A stretch of DNA of 64,000 nucleotides from Duncaniella muris (GTDB lineage: Bacteria; Bacteroidota; Bacteroidia; Bacteroidales; Muribaculaceae): the NCBI RefSeq assembly GCF_003024805.1, contig NZ_PUEC01000014.1:1-64000 (forward strand), given 5' to 3'. Positions 14,839 through 24,460 of this stretch are shown here, one piece after another; the stretch's first letter is position 1; every line of letters begins with the position of its first letter. The position numbers and the translations under genes are program-made. Below the pieces are notes generated by a model. That model saw only the letters and a list, made by a program, of their open reading frames with translations, was not told where the DNA came from and searched no databases.

Positions 14839-16020
14839 ATGAGTATGGATTTCGATTTTGATAAGGTGGTACATCGCCGTGGCAGCGGGTGCATGAAATG
14901 GGATGAGCGTGACGATGTGTTGCCGCTCTGGGTTGCTGACATGGATTTCCGGACGGCTCCGTGTGTGGTTGAGGCGCTTCGCAGGCGTGTGGACCACGGG
15001 GTGTTCGGCTACACTCTGGTCGATGATGATTACTATGGTGCTCTTATCGATTGGTTCAGTTCGCGTCATCTTTATCCGTTCAGGCGTGAGGATGTGATCT
15101 ATGTGCCGGGTGTGGTTCCTGCCATATCGGCTATCATCAAGGCTCTTGCGCCTGCGGGGTCGGGTGTGATAGTCCAGACTCCGGTCTACAATTGTTTTTT
15201 TTCTTCGATCCGCAACAATGGCTGCCGGATTGTGGAGAGTCCTCTGCGTCGGGTCGATCTGCCGGGCGGGGAGTTTACTTATGAGATGGATTTCGAGGGG
15301 CTGGAGAGGCTGGCGGCTGATCCCTCAAACGTGCTTATGCTGCTGTGCAATCCCCACAATCCCGCCGGGCGTGTCTGGCGTAGGGAGGAGCTTGAGCGAG
15401 TGGCGGAGATCTGCCGGAGAAACGGTGTGAGAGTGGTCAGCGATGAGATTCACTGTGAGCTGACCATGCCGGGTTACCGTTATGTGCCTTATGGGACGGT
15501 TGATCCGTCGGCCGTCGTGTGTCTGTCACCGTCAAAAGCTTTCAATACTGCCGGGCTTCAGATTGCCAACATCATCGTGGCTGATCCAGGAGAGCGTAAG
15601 CTGATTGACCGTGCGGTAAATATCAACGAGGTCTGCGATGTCAATCCCTTCGGAGTCGAAGCGCTGAAGGCTGCCTATTCGCCTGAAGGGAGTGAATGGC
15701 TCGATGCTCTGAGGGCATATATTTATGAAAATTACTGTCTGTTGCGCGAATATCTCGGACGTCGGCTTCCGCAGTGTGCGGTGGCTCGGCTGGAGGGCAC
15801 TTATCTGCCGTGGGTCGATATCTCGAAGTTCGGATCTGATGCCGATGAACTTGCCGGCGGCTTGCTTGACAAGGCCGGTGTGTGGGTGAATTCCGGGTCG
15901 ATGTATGGCGACGGAGCTTATCTGCGCATCAATATTGCCTGTCCTCGCCAGATTCTTGAAGAAGGGCTCGAACGGATATGCGGGTATCTTGAGGGGGCCT
16001 GCATGAACAATATAAACTGA
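14839..16020 (+). CDS. MalY/PatB family PLP-dependent C-S lyase (aminotransferase fold)
   Basis: This 393-residue fold-type I PLP enzyme probably splits cystathionine or cysteine conjugates to pyruvate, ammonia and a thiol. The N-terminus shows the family hallmark PLWVADMDF, the Asn/Asp region CNPHNPAGRVW follows, and the PLP lysine is in SPSKAFNTAGLQ (about residue 233). C-terminal substrate arginine in YLRINIACPR. Only 8 bases separate it from the MATE exporter, suggesting a shared transcript. Confidence 0.9.
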   Translation: MSMDFDFDKVVHRRGSGCMKWDERDDVLPLWVADMDFRTAPCVVEALRRRVDHGVFGYTLVDDDYYGALIDWFSSRHLYPFRREDVIYVPGVVPAISAIIKALAPAGSGVIVQTPVYNCFFSSIRNNGCRIVESPLRRVDLPGGEFTYEMDFEGLERLAADPSNVLMLLCNPHNPAGRVWRREELERVAEICRRNGVRVVSDEIHCELTMPGYRYVPYGTVDPSAVVCLSPSKAFNTAGLQIANIIVADPGERKLIDRAVNINEVCDVNPFGVEALKAAYSPEGSEWLDALRAYIYENYCLLREYLGRRLPQCAVARLEGTYLPWVDISKFGSDADELAGGLLDKAGVWVNSGSMYGDGAYLRINIACPRQILEEGLERICGYLEGACMNNIN

Positions 16021-16028
16021 CCGGCGGC

Positions 16029-17429
16029 GTGGCAGACATTTCATTGATCAGATCAGGAGCGCCGCTGAGTTTCGGCAGTCAGCTCAGGCTGACACTCCAG
16101 TTGTCGTGGCCGGCAATGATGGCTCAGCTGTCGAGCATAATGATGCAGTATATCGACGCGGCGATGGTGGGGCGCCTTGGGGCTGACGATTCAGCGGCCG
16201 TGGGGCTTGTCTCCACGAGTCTGTGGCTCTTCTGGGGCATCTGTTCGGCGGTGACTGTTGGTTTTTCCGTGCAGGTGGCCCACCGTATAGGCGCGTCAGA
16301 CCATGATGGGGCGCGGCGGATACTGCGTCAGTCTATAGTGGCCTGTCTGCTGTTCAGCCTTGCTGTTGTGGCTGTCGGAGCGGCCATAGCGTGGCCTCTG
16401 CCCGTCTGGCTTGGAGGGACAGAGGCCGTATGCGGCAAGGCTTCGCTCTATTTTCTTGTTTTTGTACTTGCTCTTCCGCTTCTCACCATGAATTATCTCG
16501 GAGGGGCTATGCTCAGGTGTGTCGGGAATATGAAGGTGCCCGGCGGGCTTAACGTGATGATGTGTGTGCTTGACATCATCTTCAACTTTTTCCTGATTTT
16601 CCCTACACGTGAAATCGGTCTTGGCTCTGTCAGTCTGACTGTGCCCGGAGCCGGTCTCGGAGTGCTTGGCGCGGCACTTGGCACTGTGTCGGCGGAGATT
16701 GTCACAGCGGGGCTGATGATGTGGTTTCTCTGCACACGCGAGAAGACCATCAGGCTCAAGGGGCATCCGGGAAGTTTCAGGCTTACGCGCCAGGTCATCG
16801 GCAAGGCACTGCGCATATCGGCTCCGATGACGCTTGAACATGCCGTTATCTGCGGAGCGCAGATAGCGGTGACTGTCATAGTGGCTCCGCTTGGCATAAT
16901 GGCTATAGCGGCCAATGCGTTTGCCGTTACGGCAGAGAGTATATGCTATATGCCCGGCTACGGGATAGGCGATGCCGCCACAACGCTGGTGGGGCAGAGC
17001 TATGGCGCGCAGCGCATGGACGTAGCGCGCCGTTTCGGCTATATCACCGTTGGGCTGGGTATGGTGATGATGACGGTGATGGGGGTTATCATGTATGTCT
17101 GCGCGCCGTGGGTCATGGAGCTGATGACGCCCGTCGGAGCGATCCAGACGCTTGGCGTAGAGTCGTTGCGCATAGAGGCATTTGCCGAGCCTATGTTTGC
17201 GGCGGCGATAGTGAGCTATGGTGTTATGGTCGGGGTTGGTGACTCTATAGTGCCGGCCTGCATGAACTTCGGCAGCATCTGGCTTGTGCGTCTGCCATTG
17301 GCTGCGCTTTTGGCTCCGACAATGGGGCTTGCGGGGGTATGGACGGCCATGTGCATCGAACTGTGTTTCCGCGGGGCGATCTTTCTCTGGCGTCTGCTTT
17401 CAGGCGCGTGGCTTAAGAAGGGGATATGA
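16029..17429 (+). CDS. MATE family multidrug/metabolite exporter
   Basis: This 466-residue protein has about 12 hydrophobic segments and the MATE pattern of two six-helix halves. Recognisable stretches are LSWPAMMAQLSSIMMQYIDAAMVGRLG at the start and GYGIGDAATTLVGQSYGA in the second half. It would export drugs or metabolites in exchange for Na+ or H+. The start is a GTG just after the C-S lyase stop. Substrate unknown; the pairing with a C-S lyase could hint at a thiol or sulfur compound (inference). Confidence 0.9.
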   Translation: MADISLIRSGAPLSFGSQLRLTLQLSWPAMMAQLSSIMMQYIDAAMVGRLGADDSAAVGLVSTSLWLFWGICSAVTVGFSVQVAHRIGASDHDGARRILRQSIVACLLFSLAVVAVGAAIAWPLPVWLGGTEAVCGKASLYFLVFVLALPLLTMNYLGGAMLRCVGNMKVPGGLNVMMCVLDIIFNFFLIFPTREIGLGSVSLTVPGAGLGVLGAALGTVSAEIVTAGLMMWFLCTREKTIRLKGHPGSFRLTRQVIGKALRISAPMTLEHAVICGAQIAVTVIVAPLGIMAIAANAFAVTAESICYMPGYGIGDAATTLVGQSYGAQRMDVARRFGYITVGLGMVMMTVMGVIMYVCAPWVMELMTPVGAIQTLGVESLRIEAFAEPMFAAAIVSYGVMVGVGDSIVPACMNFGSIWLVRLPLAALLAPTMGLAGVWTAMCIELCFRGAIFLWRLLSGAWLKKGI

Positions 17430-17511
17430 CAGATACGGTTACAGGAGACAGCCTGTCTCAATGATCCGTGGCGGCGACTGCGGTCTGAGGCTGATCGCGG
17501 CCGACAGAAAA

Positions 17512-17545
17512 GCCCCGGTCTGGCGGAAGGCGCGCAGACCGGGGC
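17512..17545 (-). terminator. Terminator between MATE and ilvC (convergent)
   Basis: An 11-bp perfect stem, GCCCCGGTCTG with CAGACCGGGGC, around a 12-base loop. On the minus strand it is followed by TTTTCTG, so it ends the ilv operon; it may also block transcripts coming from the MATE gene. Confidence 0.75.
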
Positions 17546-17573
17546 GATACGATATGGTGACTGATGCGGATGA

Positions 17574-18617
17574 TCAGACGTTTTCGGGACGGAGTGTGCG
17601 CACGGTAGCACCGGCACGCCACATTTCGCTTTCGCGGAGAGCCTTGAGTTCTTCTTCAAGTTTCTCGCGGTAGTCGGCCTGGGTGTTGGAGTCGATGGAG
17701 CGCTGTGCCTCGCGTCCGGTCTTCACGCTCTCGTAGAGATCGTAGACCACGGGCTTGATGGCATCGTGGAACGGACCCATCCAGTCAAGAGCGCCGCGCT
17801 GTGCGGTGGTAGAGCAGTTGGCATACATCCAGTCCATACCCTTTGCTGCGAAGAGGGGCATGAGTGACTGGGTGAGTTCTTCGACGGTTTCGTTGAAGGC
17901 TTCAGAGGGAGTGTGGCCGTTTTCACGGAGCACTTCATACTGGGCGAGGAGGAGGCCCTGGATGGCGCCCATGAGCGAGCCGCGTTCGCCGGTGAGGTCG
18001 CTGACAGCTTCGCGCTGGAATGTGGTTTCGAAGAGGTAGCCTGAACCGATGCCGATGCCGAGGGCGAGTGTGCGGTCAAGCGCACGGCCAGTGGCGTCCT
18101 GGTAGACGGCGAAGCTTGAGTTGGTGCCTTTGCCTTCCTTGAAGAGGATGCGGAGCATTGTGCCTGATCCCTTGGGGGCTACCATGATGACGTCGACGTC
18201 AGCGGGAGGAACCACGCCGGTGCGGTCGCTCCAGTTGATGGCGAAGCCGTGGCTGAAATAGAGGGCTTTGCCGGGTGTGAGGTGCTCCTTTATGACAGGC
18301 CACTGTGAGATTACGGCTGCGTCGCTGAGAAGGCACATGATGATGGTGCCGCGCTTGCAGGCTTCTTCGATCGAGAAGAGTGTTTCGCCGGGAACCCAGC
18401 CGTCGGCCACTGCCTTGTCATAGGTCTTGCCTTCGCGCTGGCCTACTATCACGTTGAAGCCGTTGTCGCGGAGGTCGAGACCCTGGCCGGGGCCCTGGAC
18501 TCCGTAGCCGATCACGGCGATTGTTTCGTCCTTGAGTACTTCGCGTGCTTTTTCGAGGGGGAATTCTTCGCGGGTGATGACTGTTTCTTCAACGCCGCCG
18601 AAATTTAATTTTGCCAT
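17574..18617 (-). CDS. ilvC: Ketol-acid reductoisomerase
   Basis: This 347-residue enzyme converts acetolactate and acetohydroxybutyrate to dihydroxy acids with NADPH, the second common step of valine/isoleucine synthesis. The Rossmann motif reads AVIGYGVQGPGQGLDLRDNG (about 33-52), the form common in Bacteroidales. The knotted C-terminal domain carries EAVSDLTGERGSLMG with the metal-binding acidic residues. It is the last gene of the ilvD-ilvB-ilvN-thioesterase-ilvC run and is followed by a strong terminator. Confidence 0.96.
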   Translation of the reverse strand: MAKLNFGGVEETVITREEFPLEKAREVLKDETIAVIGYGVQGPGQGLDLRDNGFNVIVGQREGKTYDKAVADGWVPGETLFSIEEACKRGTIIMCLLSDAAVISQWPVIKEHLTPGKALYFSHGFAINWSDRTGVVPPADVDVIMVAPKGSGTMLRILFKEGKGTNSSFAVYQDATGRALDRTLALGIGIGSGYLFETTFQREAVSDLTGERGSLMGAIQGLLLAQYEVLRENGHTPSEAFNETVEELTQSLMPLFAAKGMDWMYANCSTTAQRGALDWMGPFHDAIKPVVYDLYESVKTGREAQRSIDSNTQADYREKLEEELKALRESEMWRAGATVRTLRPENV

Positions 18618-18693
18618 AATTGAATAGGTGAATTAGTATATTTTTATGAATTTGTTCCTGAATGAATCTGTGAGGGGAGAGATGAAGGGGCTG

Positions 18694-19440
18694 TCAGCGC
18701 TCGCTGAAATGCAGGCGCGCTATGCAGCAGGGAGTATCGGCCACGGCGATCTGAGCTGTGGCTGTCTCCGGTGACTCCGCATGGGCCATGCGGCTGGCTG
18801 TGGCTGTCTCTCCATAGCGGGCTTCATGTTTGAACGCCACTTCGAAGCGGCTTATGCGCATGGAGTCATAGGTCTCAAGCGGCCACAGATCGGTGATAAG
18901 GTCGATGTAGCGCCGGGTGGTGACGTGGCGGTTTACATCGATGTCGGAGACGGCAAAACGATAGCTCATCTCAAAGTCTGAGCCAGAGAGCGGCAGGAGT
19001 TTTCCGCCGTTGTCAATGCCTGACGGTGCGCCGTCCACCATGTCGAAGCCTTTCCAGATGGGTGTGAGGTCTCCTGGGCGGCGGGTTGACATGTTGACGG
19101 CCATCCATGTGGAGTGGGCGCGGATCACGATGCGTCCGGTCTCGGCATCGGTCATTTCGAAATTTCTGTCGGAGAAGAGTCGGTTGACGTTTTCAATCCA
19201 TGTGGTCATGCGGTATGTGCGGTTGACCGACGGGCTTTCGGCAATGTCGATAGTCAGCCGGCTCAGCACCCAGGATATCCCTTCGCTGATCATACGGTCG
19301 AAACCTATGCCGAGCTTGTTGGCATGGGCCGTGGCGGTGTCGATGATCGTGGTGACCAGACGTGACAGCGGCATCTCGCGCTGAGAGTTGACTTCCGCTG
19401 CCGTTAAGAAAAATTCTGTGGTATATCTTTTGTCTGCCAT
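18694..19440 (-). CDS. Acyl-ACP thioesterase
   Basis: This 248-residue protein has two hotdog domains: the first contains the long helix RLVTTIIDTATAHANKLGIGFDRM and GISWVLSRLTIDI, the second NRHVTTRRYIDLITD, which holds the Asn-x-His-x4-Tyr catalytic region seen in FatA/FatB relatives. It should release fatty acids from acyl carrier protein. Its placement inside the ilv operon is a conserved Bacteroidales arrangement and may link fatty-acid release with branched-chain precursors (inference). Confidence 0.88.
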   Translation of the reverse strand: MADKRYTTEFFLTAAEVNSQREMPLSRLVTTIIDTATAHANKLGIGFDRMISEGISWVLSRLTIDIAESPSVNRTYRMTTWIENVNRLFSDRNFEMTDAETGRIVIRAHSTWMAVNMSTRRPGDLTPIWKGFDMVDGAPSGIDNGGKLLPLSGSDFEMSYRFAVSDIDVNRHVTTRRYIDLITDLWPLETYDSMRISRFEVAFKHEARYGETATASRMAHAESPETATAQIAVADTPCCIARLHFSER

Positions 19441-19534
19441 ATGACTGTTTATGGAGAGAACTTTGGGTGTGTGGTAGGGAGGGGTGACGGAGAGTGCGGC
19501 TTTAGAGGTTTAGAGGTTGTCTAAAAACAATCTC

Positions 19535-20098
19535 TTATTCCTCGGAGGTGTCACACAGGGCCTTGCCTCGCGCTTCCTGCTCTTCGAGATAGCGGGTAAA
19601 GTGTTCGGTGGGCGACTTGGTGATGCAGATGCGGCCCGAACGGATGAACTGTAGGATGCCGTATTTGGCAAGCAGCTCGTAGAGGGCCTGGGTCTCGCTC
19701 TCGTGGCCGGTTTTTTCGAGTATGGTGTACTCGCGGGTGAGTTCGAGAATGCGGGCGTTGTGCACGCGGATGATGCGCTCGAAATCTTTCTCATCGAGAA
19801 GTTTCTGGGTGGGCACCTTGTAGAGGGCCACTTCCTGATAGACGATCTCGTCATCGGTATAGAGGAATGCGCGGAGCACGTCAATGCAGCGTTCAATCTG
19901 GCTGATGACTTTCTCCATTGTCTCACGGTCGCTGTTGCAGGTGAAGTTCATTTTGTGTATGCCGTGGACCGAGCTTGCGCTTGACGAAACACTTTCGAGG
20001 TTGAGGCCGCGGCGGGTGAAGATGATGGAGATGCGGTTGAGCAGACCCACCTGGTTTTCGGTGAATACGGATATGGTGAACAGTTGTTTCTTTTCCAT
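19535..20098 (-). CDS. ilvN: Acetolactate synthase small (regulatory) subunit
   Basis: This 187-residue protein has an N-terminal ACT domain (FTISVFTENQVGLLNRISIIFTRRGLNLESVS, about 8-38) and the C-terminal IlvN domain. It binds and activates the large subunit and confers valine feedback. It begins 45 bases after the ilvB stop in the same operon. Confidence 0.94.
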   Translation of the reverse strand: MEKKQLFTISVFTENQVGLLNRISIIFTRRGLNLESVSSSASSVHGIHKMNFTCNSDRETMEKVISQIERCIDVLRAFLYTDDEIVYQEVALYKVPTQKLLDEKDFERIIRVHNARILELTREYTILEKTGHESETQALYELLAKYGILQFIRSGRICITKSPTEHFTRYLEEQEARGKALCDTSEE

Positions 20099-20143
20099 CC
20101 TGTTATAGTGGCTTGCGGTTGAAAGTTGGGCCGACGCGGGTGG

Positions 20144-21868
20144 TCAGGCCTCGTATTTGTCTGTGGCGTTGATAAGAATGTTGTCAATGGCCGAGCCGGG
20201 GGTGACCATCGGGAAGACCATGTCAGTCGGGTCGATATTGACGTTGAGCAGATAGGCTCCGTCGTGGGCGGCCATGCGGGCTATGGCGCTGTCAAGCTCG
20301 GCACGGCAGCTGACATTTTCAGCCGGAATGCCGTAGGCGGCGGCGATCGCCACGAAGTCGGGGTTGACCATCGGGGTGGCTGAGAAGCGGTTGTTGTAGA
20401 ACATGGCCTGCCACTGGCGCACGTTGCCGAGATAGTTGTTATTGAGAAGTACCATTTTTACCCCTATGCGGTATTCAAGGATGGTTCCGAGTTCCTGCAT
20501 GGTCATCTGGAAGCCGCCGTCGCCCATGAAGGCGAGCACTTCGCGGGAGGGTTCGGCGAGTTTGGCGCCGATTGCAGCGGGAAGGCAGAAGCCCATCGTG
20601 CCGAGGCCGCCGGAGGTGATCATGCTCTTGGGCATGGTGTAGGACGAATAGCGGGCGCTCATCATCTGGTTCTGGCCCACGTCAGTGACCACGATGGCTT
20701 TGTTGCCGGTGGCCTCAGACAGTTTTCTGACCACTTCGCCCATGCGCATCGGAGATTCCGGGCCAAGGTCTTTCGGATCGGTCTCGCGTTCGATCACTTC
20801 GGCCTGTTCCACATTCTCCGGGCGTTCGAAGGTTGTGAGCCATTCCTTGCGGTCGGCTTTATTGATCTGGGGGAGGAGTGCGCGCAGGGCGGTCTTGGCA
20901 TCGGCGTGGATGGCTATGTGGGCTTTGACGTTTTTATTGAATTCGGCGCTGTCGATGTCGATGTGTATGATCTTGGCCTGTGGTGCATATGATTTGATCA
21001 CTCCGGTGACGCGGTCGTCGAAGCGCATTCCGACGGCAAGGATCACATCGGCATTGTTGGTAGCGATGTTGGGCCCGATGTTGCCGTGCATTCCGACCAT
21101 GCCTTTGTTGAGCGGATGTTCTGAAGGTATGGTCGAGAGTCCGAGCAGCGTGGTGGCCACGGGGATGTCGGCTTTCTCGGCGAGAGCAAGCAGATCGGCT
21201 TCGGCTTCAGAGAGCATTACGCCGTGACCGGAGAGTATCAGCGGTCTTTCCGAGCGGTTGATGAGTGCTGCGGCCGAGATTATTTCGCCGGGCTGCAGTT
21301 CAGGTGCCGGATTGTAGCTGCGGATATAGTTTGTCTTCTTGTAGCTCCAGTCGAGAGTTCCTACCTGGGCGTCGCGTGTGATGTCAAGCACCACGGCTCC
21401 AGGGCGGCCGGTGGTGGCTATGTAGAATGCGCGGGCCATCGCCCAGGGAATTTCTTCGGGGCGGCGGATCTGGTAGGCCCATTTGGTTATAGGCTGAGTG
21501 ATGCCGATGACGTCGGTTTCCTGAAAGGCATCGGTGCCGAGCGAGGCTACTCCTACCTGGCCGGTAATGACCACTATGGGGGTGCAGTCAATGTTGGCGT
21601 CGCCGAGTCCGGTGATGACGTTTGTGGCTGCCGGGCCGGAGGTTACTGTGACGACTCCCACACGGCCTGATGCGCGGGCATAGCCCTGGGCGGCATGGAC
21701 AGCGCCCTGTTCGTGGCGTGTCAGGATGTGGCGGAGCGAGTCTGTGAAATCATAAAGTTTGTCGTAGAAGGGCATAATCTGGCCGCCCGGATAGCCGAAG
21801 ATAGTGTCTACTCCTTCGGCAAGCAATGCGCGGCATATTGCCTCGGCTCCTGTGATGCGTTCACTCAT
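20144..21868 (-). CDS. ilvB: Acetolactate synthase large subunit
   Basis: This 574-residue thiamine-diphosphate enzyme joins two pyruvates, or pyruvate and 2-oxobutyrate, in valine/isoleucine synthesis. The catalytic Glu lies in TRHEQGAVHAAQGYARA (about 50-66) and the thiamine motif is GDGGFQMTMQELGTILEYRIGVKMVLLNN (about 448-476). Three-domain order (PYR, central, PP) and length are normal. Operon partner of ilvN. Confidence 0.96.
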   Translation of the reverse strand: MSERITGAEAICRALLAEGVDTIFGYPGGQIMPFYDKLYDFTDSLRHILTRHEQGAVHAAQGYARASGRVGVVTVTSGPAATNVITGLGDANIDCTPIVVITGQVGVASLGTDAFQETDVIGITQPITKWAYQIRRPEEIPWAMARAFYIATTGRPGAVVLDITRDAQVGTLDWSYKKTNYIRSYNPAPELQPGEIISAAALINRSERPLILSGHGVMLSEAEADLLALAEKADIPVATTLLGLSTIPSEHPLNKGMVGMHGNIGPNIATNNADVILAVGMRFDDRVTGVIKSYAPQAKIIHIDIDSAEFNKNVKAHIAIHADAKTALRALLPQINKADRKEWLTTFERPENVEQAEVIERETDPKDLGPESPMRMGEVVRKLSEATGNKAIVVTDVGQNQMMSARYSSYTMPKSMITSGGLGTMGFCLPAAIGAKLAEPSREVLAFMGDGGFQMTMQELGTILEYRIGVKMVLLNNNYLGNVRQWQAMFYNNRFSATPMVNPDFVAIAAAYGIPAENVSCRAELDSAIARMAAHDGAYLLNVNIDPTDMVFPMVTPGSAIDNILINATDKYEA

Positions 21869-21943
21869 ACTTATATGGGTCTGAAATTGATAGCGTGTGT
21901 TGTGTATGTGGCAGAGAAGAGTGTTATGAGGGGGCTGTGCGGA

Positions 21944-23776
21944 TCAGTCTTCGATGTGGCGCACACCGCCTTTGTCGGCTGATGTCACCATAGAGGCATA
22001 GGCGCGGAGCGCAAGCGAGATTTTTCGGTCGCGGTCACGGGCGGTGAATGCTTTGTTGCCGTGGGCTTCCTCTTCCTTGCGGCGGTCAGCGAGCTCGCTG
22101 TCGGAGAGGCGTACATTGATGCTGCGGGCCGGGATGTCGATCTCGATTATGTCTCCGTCACGGACGAGTCCGATGTTGCCGCCGTTGGCAGCTTCCGGCG
22201 AGATGTGGCCGATCGAGAGGCCGGATGTGCCGCCTGAGAATCGTCCGTCAGTGATGAGCGCGCACTCTTTTCCGAGATGCTTGCTCTTGATATACGAGGT
22301 GGGATAGAGCATTTCCTGCATTCCGGGTCCTCCTTTGGGGCCTTCGAAGGTGATGACTACCACATCGCCGCTCTTGACCTGGTCGCGGAGTATGCCGTCG
22401 ACTGCGGCTTCCTGCGAGGTAAACACTTTGGCGGGGCCGCTGAAACGGAAGATGCTTGGGTCTACGCCGGCGGTCTTTACCACGCAGCCGTCCTGGGCGA
22501 TGTTGCCTTTGAGCACTGCGAGGCCTCCGTCTTTTACATAGGCATGATCCATGTCGCGGATGCAGCCGTTGGTCCGGTCTGTGTCGAGTTCGCTGTAGTA
22601 GCTCATCTGTTTGCCGAGTTCGGTGGTGCGCTTCATGCCGGGGGCGCTTTTCCAGAGTTCATCGGCCTGAGCATCGAAGTTTTTGCCTCCGATAGCGTAG
22701 CGGTCCATTGCTTCAGCAAGGGTCATGCCGTCGACACGTTTCACTTCGGGGTCTACGAGTCCGGCATCGGCGAGAATCTTCATGATCGAGAGGATGCCTC
22801 CGGCGCGGTTCACGTCCTGGATGTGGTAGTGGGAGTTGGGTGCCACTTTGCAGAGCACCGGGGTCTTGCGCGAGAGCGCGTCGATGTCATCCATCGTGAA
22901 GTCGGCGCCTGCTTCATGGGCCACGGCGAGCAGATGGAGCACTGTGTTTGTCGAGCCGCCCATCGCTATGTCGAGGGTCATGGCGTTGAGCATGGCCTGG
23001 CGTATGGCTATATTGCGTGGGAGCACACCGGTGTCGCCGTCGCGGTAGTAGGCATATGTGTTGCGCACTATCATCTCGGCCGCTTTCTTGAACAGTTGCA
23101 GGCGGTTGATGTGAGTGGCCACTACGGTTCCGTTGCCGGGGAGGGCGAGGCCGATTGCTTCGTTGAGAGAGTTCATGGAGTTGGCGGTGAACATTCCGGA
23201 GCATGATCCGCATGTTGGACAGCCTTTGCGCTCAAGTTCGGTCACGGCCTCGTCGCCTACGGTAGAGTCGGCGGCATCGATCATGATGTCGATGAGGTCC
23301 ACTGCACGACCGTTGACATCGCCTGCTTCCATCGGACCGCCTGACACGAAGATGGCGGGGATGTTGAGGCGCATGGCTGCCATGAGCATTCCGGGGGTCA
23401 CCTTGTCGCAGTTCGATATGCAGACCATTGCATCGGCCTTGTGGGCGTTGACCATGTATTCGATGGAGTCGGCGATCATGTCGCGCGAGGGGAGGGAATA
23501 GAGCATCCCGTCGTGGCCCATAGCGATTCCGTCGTCAATGGCGATGGTGTTGAACTCTGCCGCGAAGCATCCGAGCTTTTCGATTTCCGCTTTGACTGTC
23601 TGGCCGATATCGTGGAGATGTGTGTGGCCGGGCACGAACTGTGTGAACGAATTGACTATGGCTATGATCGGTTTGCCGAACTGCTCTTCCTTCATGCCGT
23701 TGGCGCGCCAGAGTGCGCGGGCTCCAGCCATTCGGCGTCCTTCTGTGCTTGTCGCGCTATTTAATGGGAAACTCAT
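21944..23776 (-). CDS. ilvD: Dihydroxy-acid dehydratase
   Basis: This 610-residue Fe-S enzyme performs the third common step of valine/isoleucine synthesis. Cluster cysteines are seen in [12 protein letters not shown] and [16 protein letters not shown]. The ATG at 23776 ([20 protein letters not shown]) fits the family start better than the longer frame from 23812. It is the first gene of the operon and has a well-formed promoter. Confidence 0.96.
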   Translation of the reverse strand: MSFPLNSATSTEGRRMAGARALWRANGMKEEQFGKPIIAIVNSFTQFVPGHTHLHDIGQTVKAEIEKLGCFAAEFNTIAIDDGIAMGHDGMLYSLPSRDMIADSIEYMVNAHKADAMVCISNCDKVTPGMLMAAMRLNIPAIFVSGGPMEAGDVNGRAVDLIDIMIDAADSTVGDEAVTELERKGCPTCGSCSGMFTANSMNSLNEAIGLALPGNGTVVATHINRLQLFKKAAEMIVRNTYAYYRDGDTGVLPRNIAIRQAMLNAMTLDIAMGGSTNTVLHLLAVAHEAGADFTMDDIDALSRKTPVLCKVAPNSHYHIQDVNRAGGILSIMKILADAGLVDPEVKRVDGMTLAEAMDRYAIGGKNFDAQADELWKSAPGMKRTTELGKQMSYYSELDTDRTNGCIRDMDHAYVKDGGLAVLKGNIAQDGCVVKTAGVDPSIFRFSGPAKVFTSQEAAVDGILRDQVKSGDVVVITFEGPKGGPGMQEMLYPTSYIKSKHLGKECALITDGRFSGGTSGLSIGHISPEAANGGNIGLVRDGDIIEIDIPARSINVRLSDSELADRRKEEEAHGNKAFTARDRDRKISLALRAYASMVTSADKGGVRHIED

Positions 23777-23809
23777 CGAACCTTGTTGATAATTTATTGA
23801 ACTTAGCCA

Positions 23810-23841
23810 CAAAAATACGATAATATGTTGTAAAACACAAA
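23810..23841 (-). promoter_or_regulatory. Promoter of the ilv operon
   Basis: On the minus strand TTTG (23841-23838) is followed after 20 bases by TATTTTTG (23817-23810), an exact fit to TTTG-N20-TAnnTTTG, about 34 bases before the ilvD ATG. No leader peptide with repeated Ile/Val/Leu codons or attenuator is seen. Confidence 0.75.
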
Positions 23842-23913
23842 AAATGAGTGCTTATTTTCTGTTTAATGTGGCTATTTCCCGACAAAATGCCATTAAAACG
23901 GCTCTAAAGGGTA

Positions 23914-23954
23914 TAAAAAAGTAAGATCATCAACGTCTATGTCGATGATCTTAC
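23914..23954 (-). terminator. Terminator of the tRNA-Glu/rpsT unit
   Basis: On the minus strand, an 11-bp perfect stem GTAAGATCATC/GATGATCTTAC with a 12-base loop is followed by TTTTTTATAC, a classic intrinsic terminator 11 bases after the second tRNA-Glu. Confidence 0.9.
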
Positions 23955-23964
23955 TGAGATCAAG

Positions 23965-24036
23965 TAGCCCATAGGAGAATCGAACTCCTCTTTCAAGAAT
24001 GAAAATCTTGCGTCCTAACCGATAGACGAATGGGCC
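23965..24036 (-). tRNA. tRNA-Glu (TTC), copy downstream of rpsT
   Basis: A 72-base cloverleaf: acceptor GGCCCAT/ATGGGCT (first pair G-U), anticodon loop with TTC, T-arm AGGAGTTCGATTCTCCT. It differs from the copy at 24373-24444 by one base in the D-loop (GGTTAGG against GGCTAGG). CCA not encoded. Confidence 0.95.
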
Positions 24037-24086
24037 CTTTCTTAACCAAGATAGCTTGTCAGAATGGTCAAGCCTGCTGTCACCTC

Positions 24087-24341
24087 TTAGCCGAGCTTGG
24101 CGATGTGGTGAGCGAGCTTGCTCTTGAGGTTGGCAGCTTTGTTCTTAGAGATAGACTGCTTTGAAGCAAGGCGGTCGAGCATGGCGCCTACTTTGCGGAA
24201 TGCTGATTCTGCTTCTGCTTTGTCGGTCAGTTTGCGAAGGCTGCGGACGGCGTTGCGGGCAGTCTTGGCATAGTAACGGTTGCGAAGTCTACGTGATTCG
24301 GTCTGACGAATTCTCTTGATTGACGATTTATGATTTGCCAT
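24087..24341 (-). CDS. rpsT: 30S ribosomal protein S20
   Basis: This 84-residue, Lys/Arg-rich, all-helical protein starts [21 protein letters not shown], the hallmark of S20, which binds 16S rRNA early in 30S assembly. Unusually it lies between two nearly identical tRNA-Glu genes in the same direction, apparently sharing one promoter (24461-24492) and one terminator (23914-23954). If so, the tRNAs must be cut out of an mRNA-tRNA transcript. Confidence 0.96.
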   Translation of the reverse strand: MANHKSSIKRIRQTESRRLRNRYYAKTARNAVRSLRKLTDKAEAESAFRKVGAMLDRLASKQSISKNKAANLKSKLAHHIAKLG

Positions 24342-24372
24342 CGGTTAATTTTATTTTCCTGATTAAGTTTAG

Positions 24373-24444
24373 TAGCCCATAGGAGAATCGAACTCCTCTT
24401 TCAAGAATGAAAATCTTGCGTCCTAGCCGATAGACGAATGGGCC
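24373..24444 (-). tRNA. tRNA-Glu (TTC), copy upstream of rpsT
   Basis: A 72-base cloverleaf, almost identical to 23965-24036, with anticodon TTC. It is the first gene of the tRNA-Glu/rpsT/tRNA-Glu unit and starts 17 bases after a strong promoter. Confidence 0.95.
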
Positions 24445-24460
24445 TTCCCAAAAGCGATTG

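Noticed and set aside
17574-18617. Possible mutation in the ilvC nucleotide motif (GYGVQGPGQG instead of GYGSQGHAQ)
   Set aside because: As far as I recall, this form is the usual one in Bacteroidales ketol-acid reductoisomerases and the rest of the protein is complete.
22277-23206. 309-codon plus-strand frame inside ilvD
   Set aside because: Antisense shadow of a well-supported, full-length ilvD in a GC-rich region.
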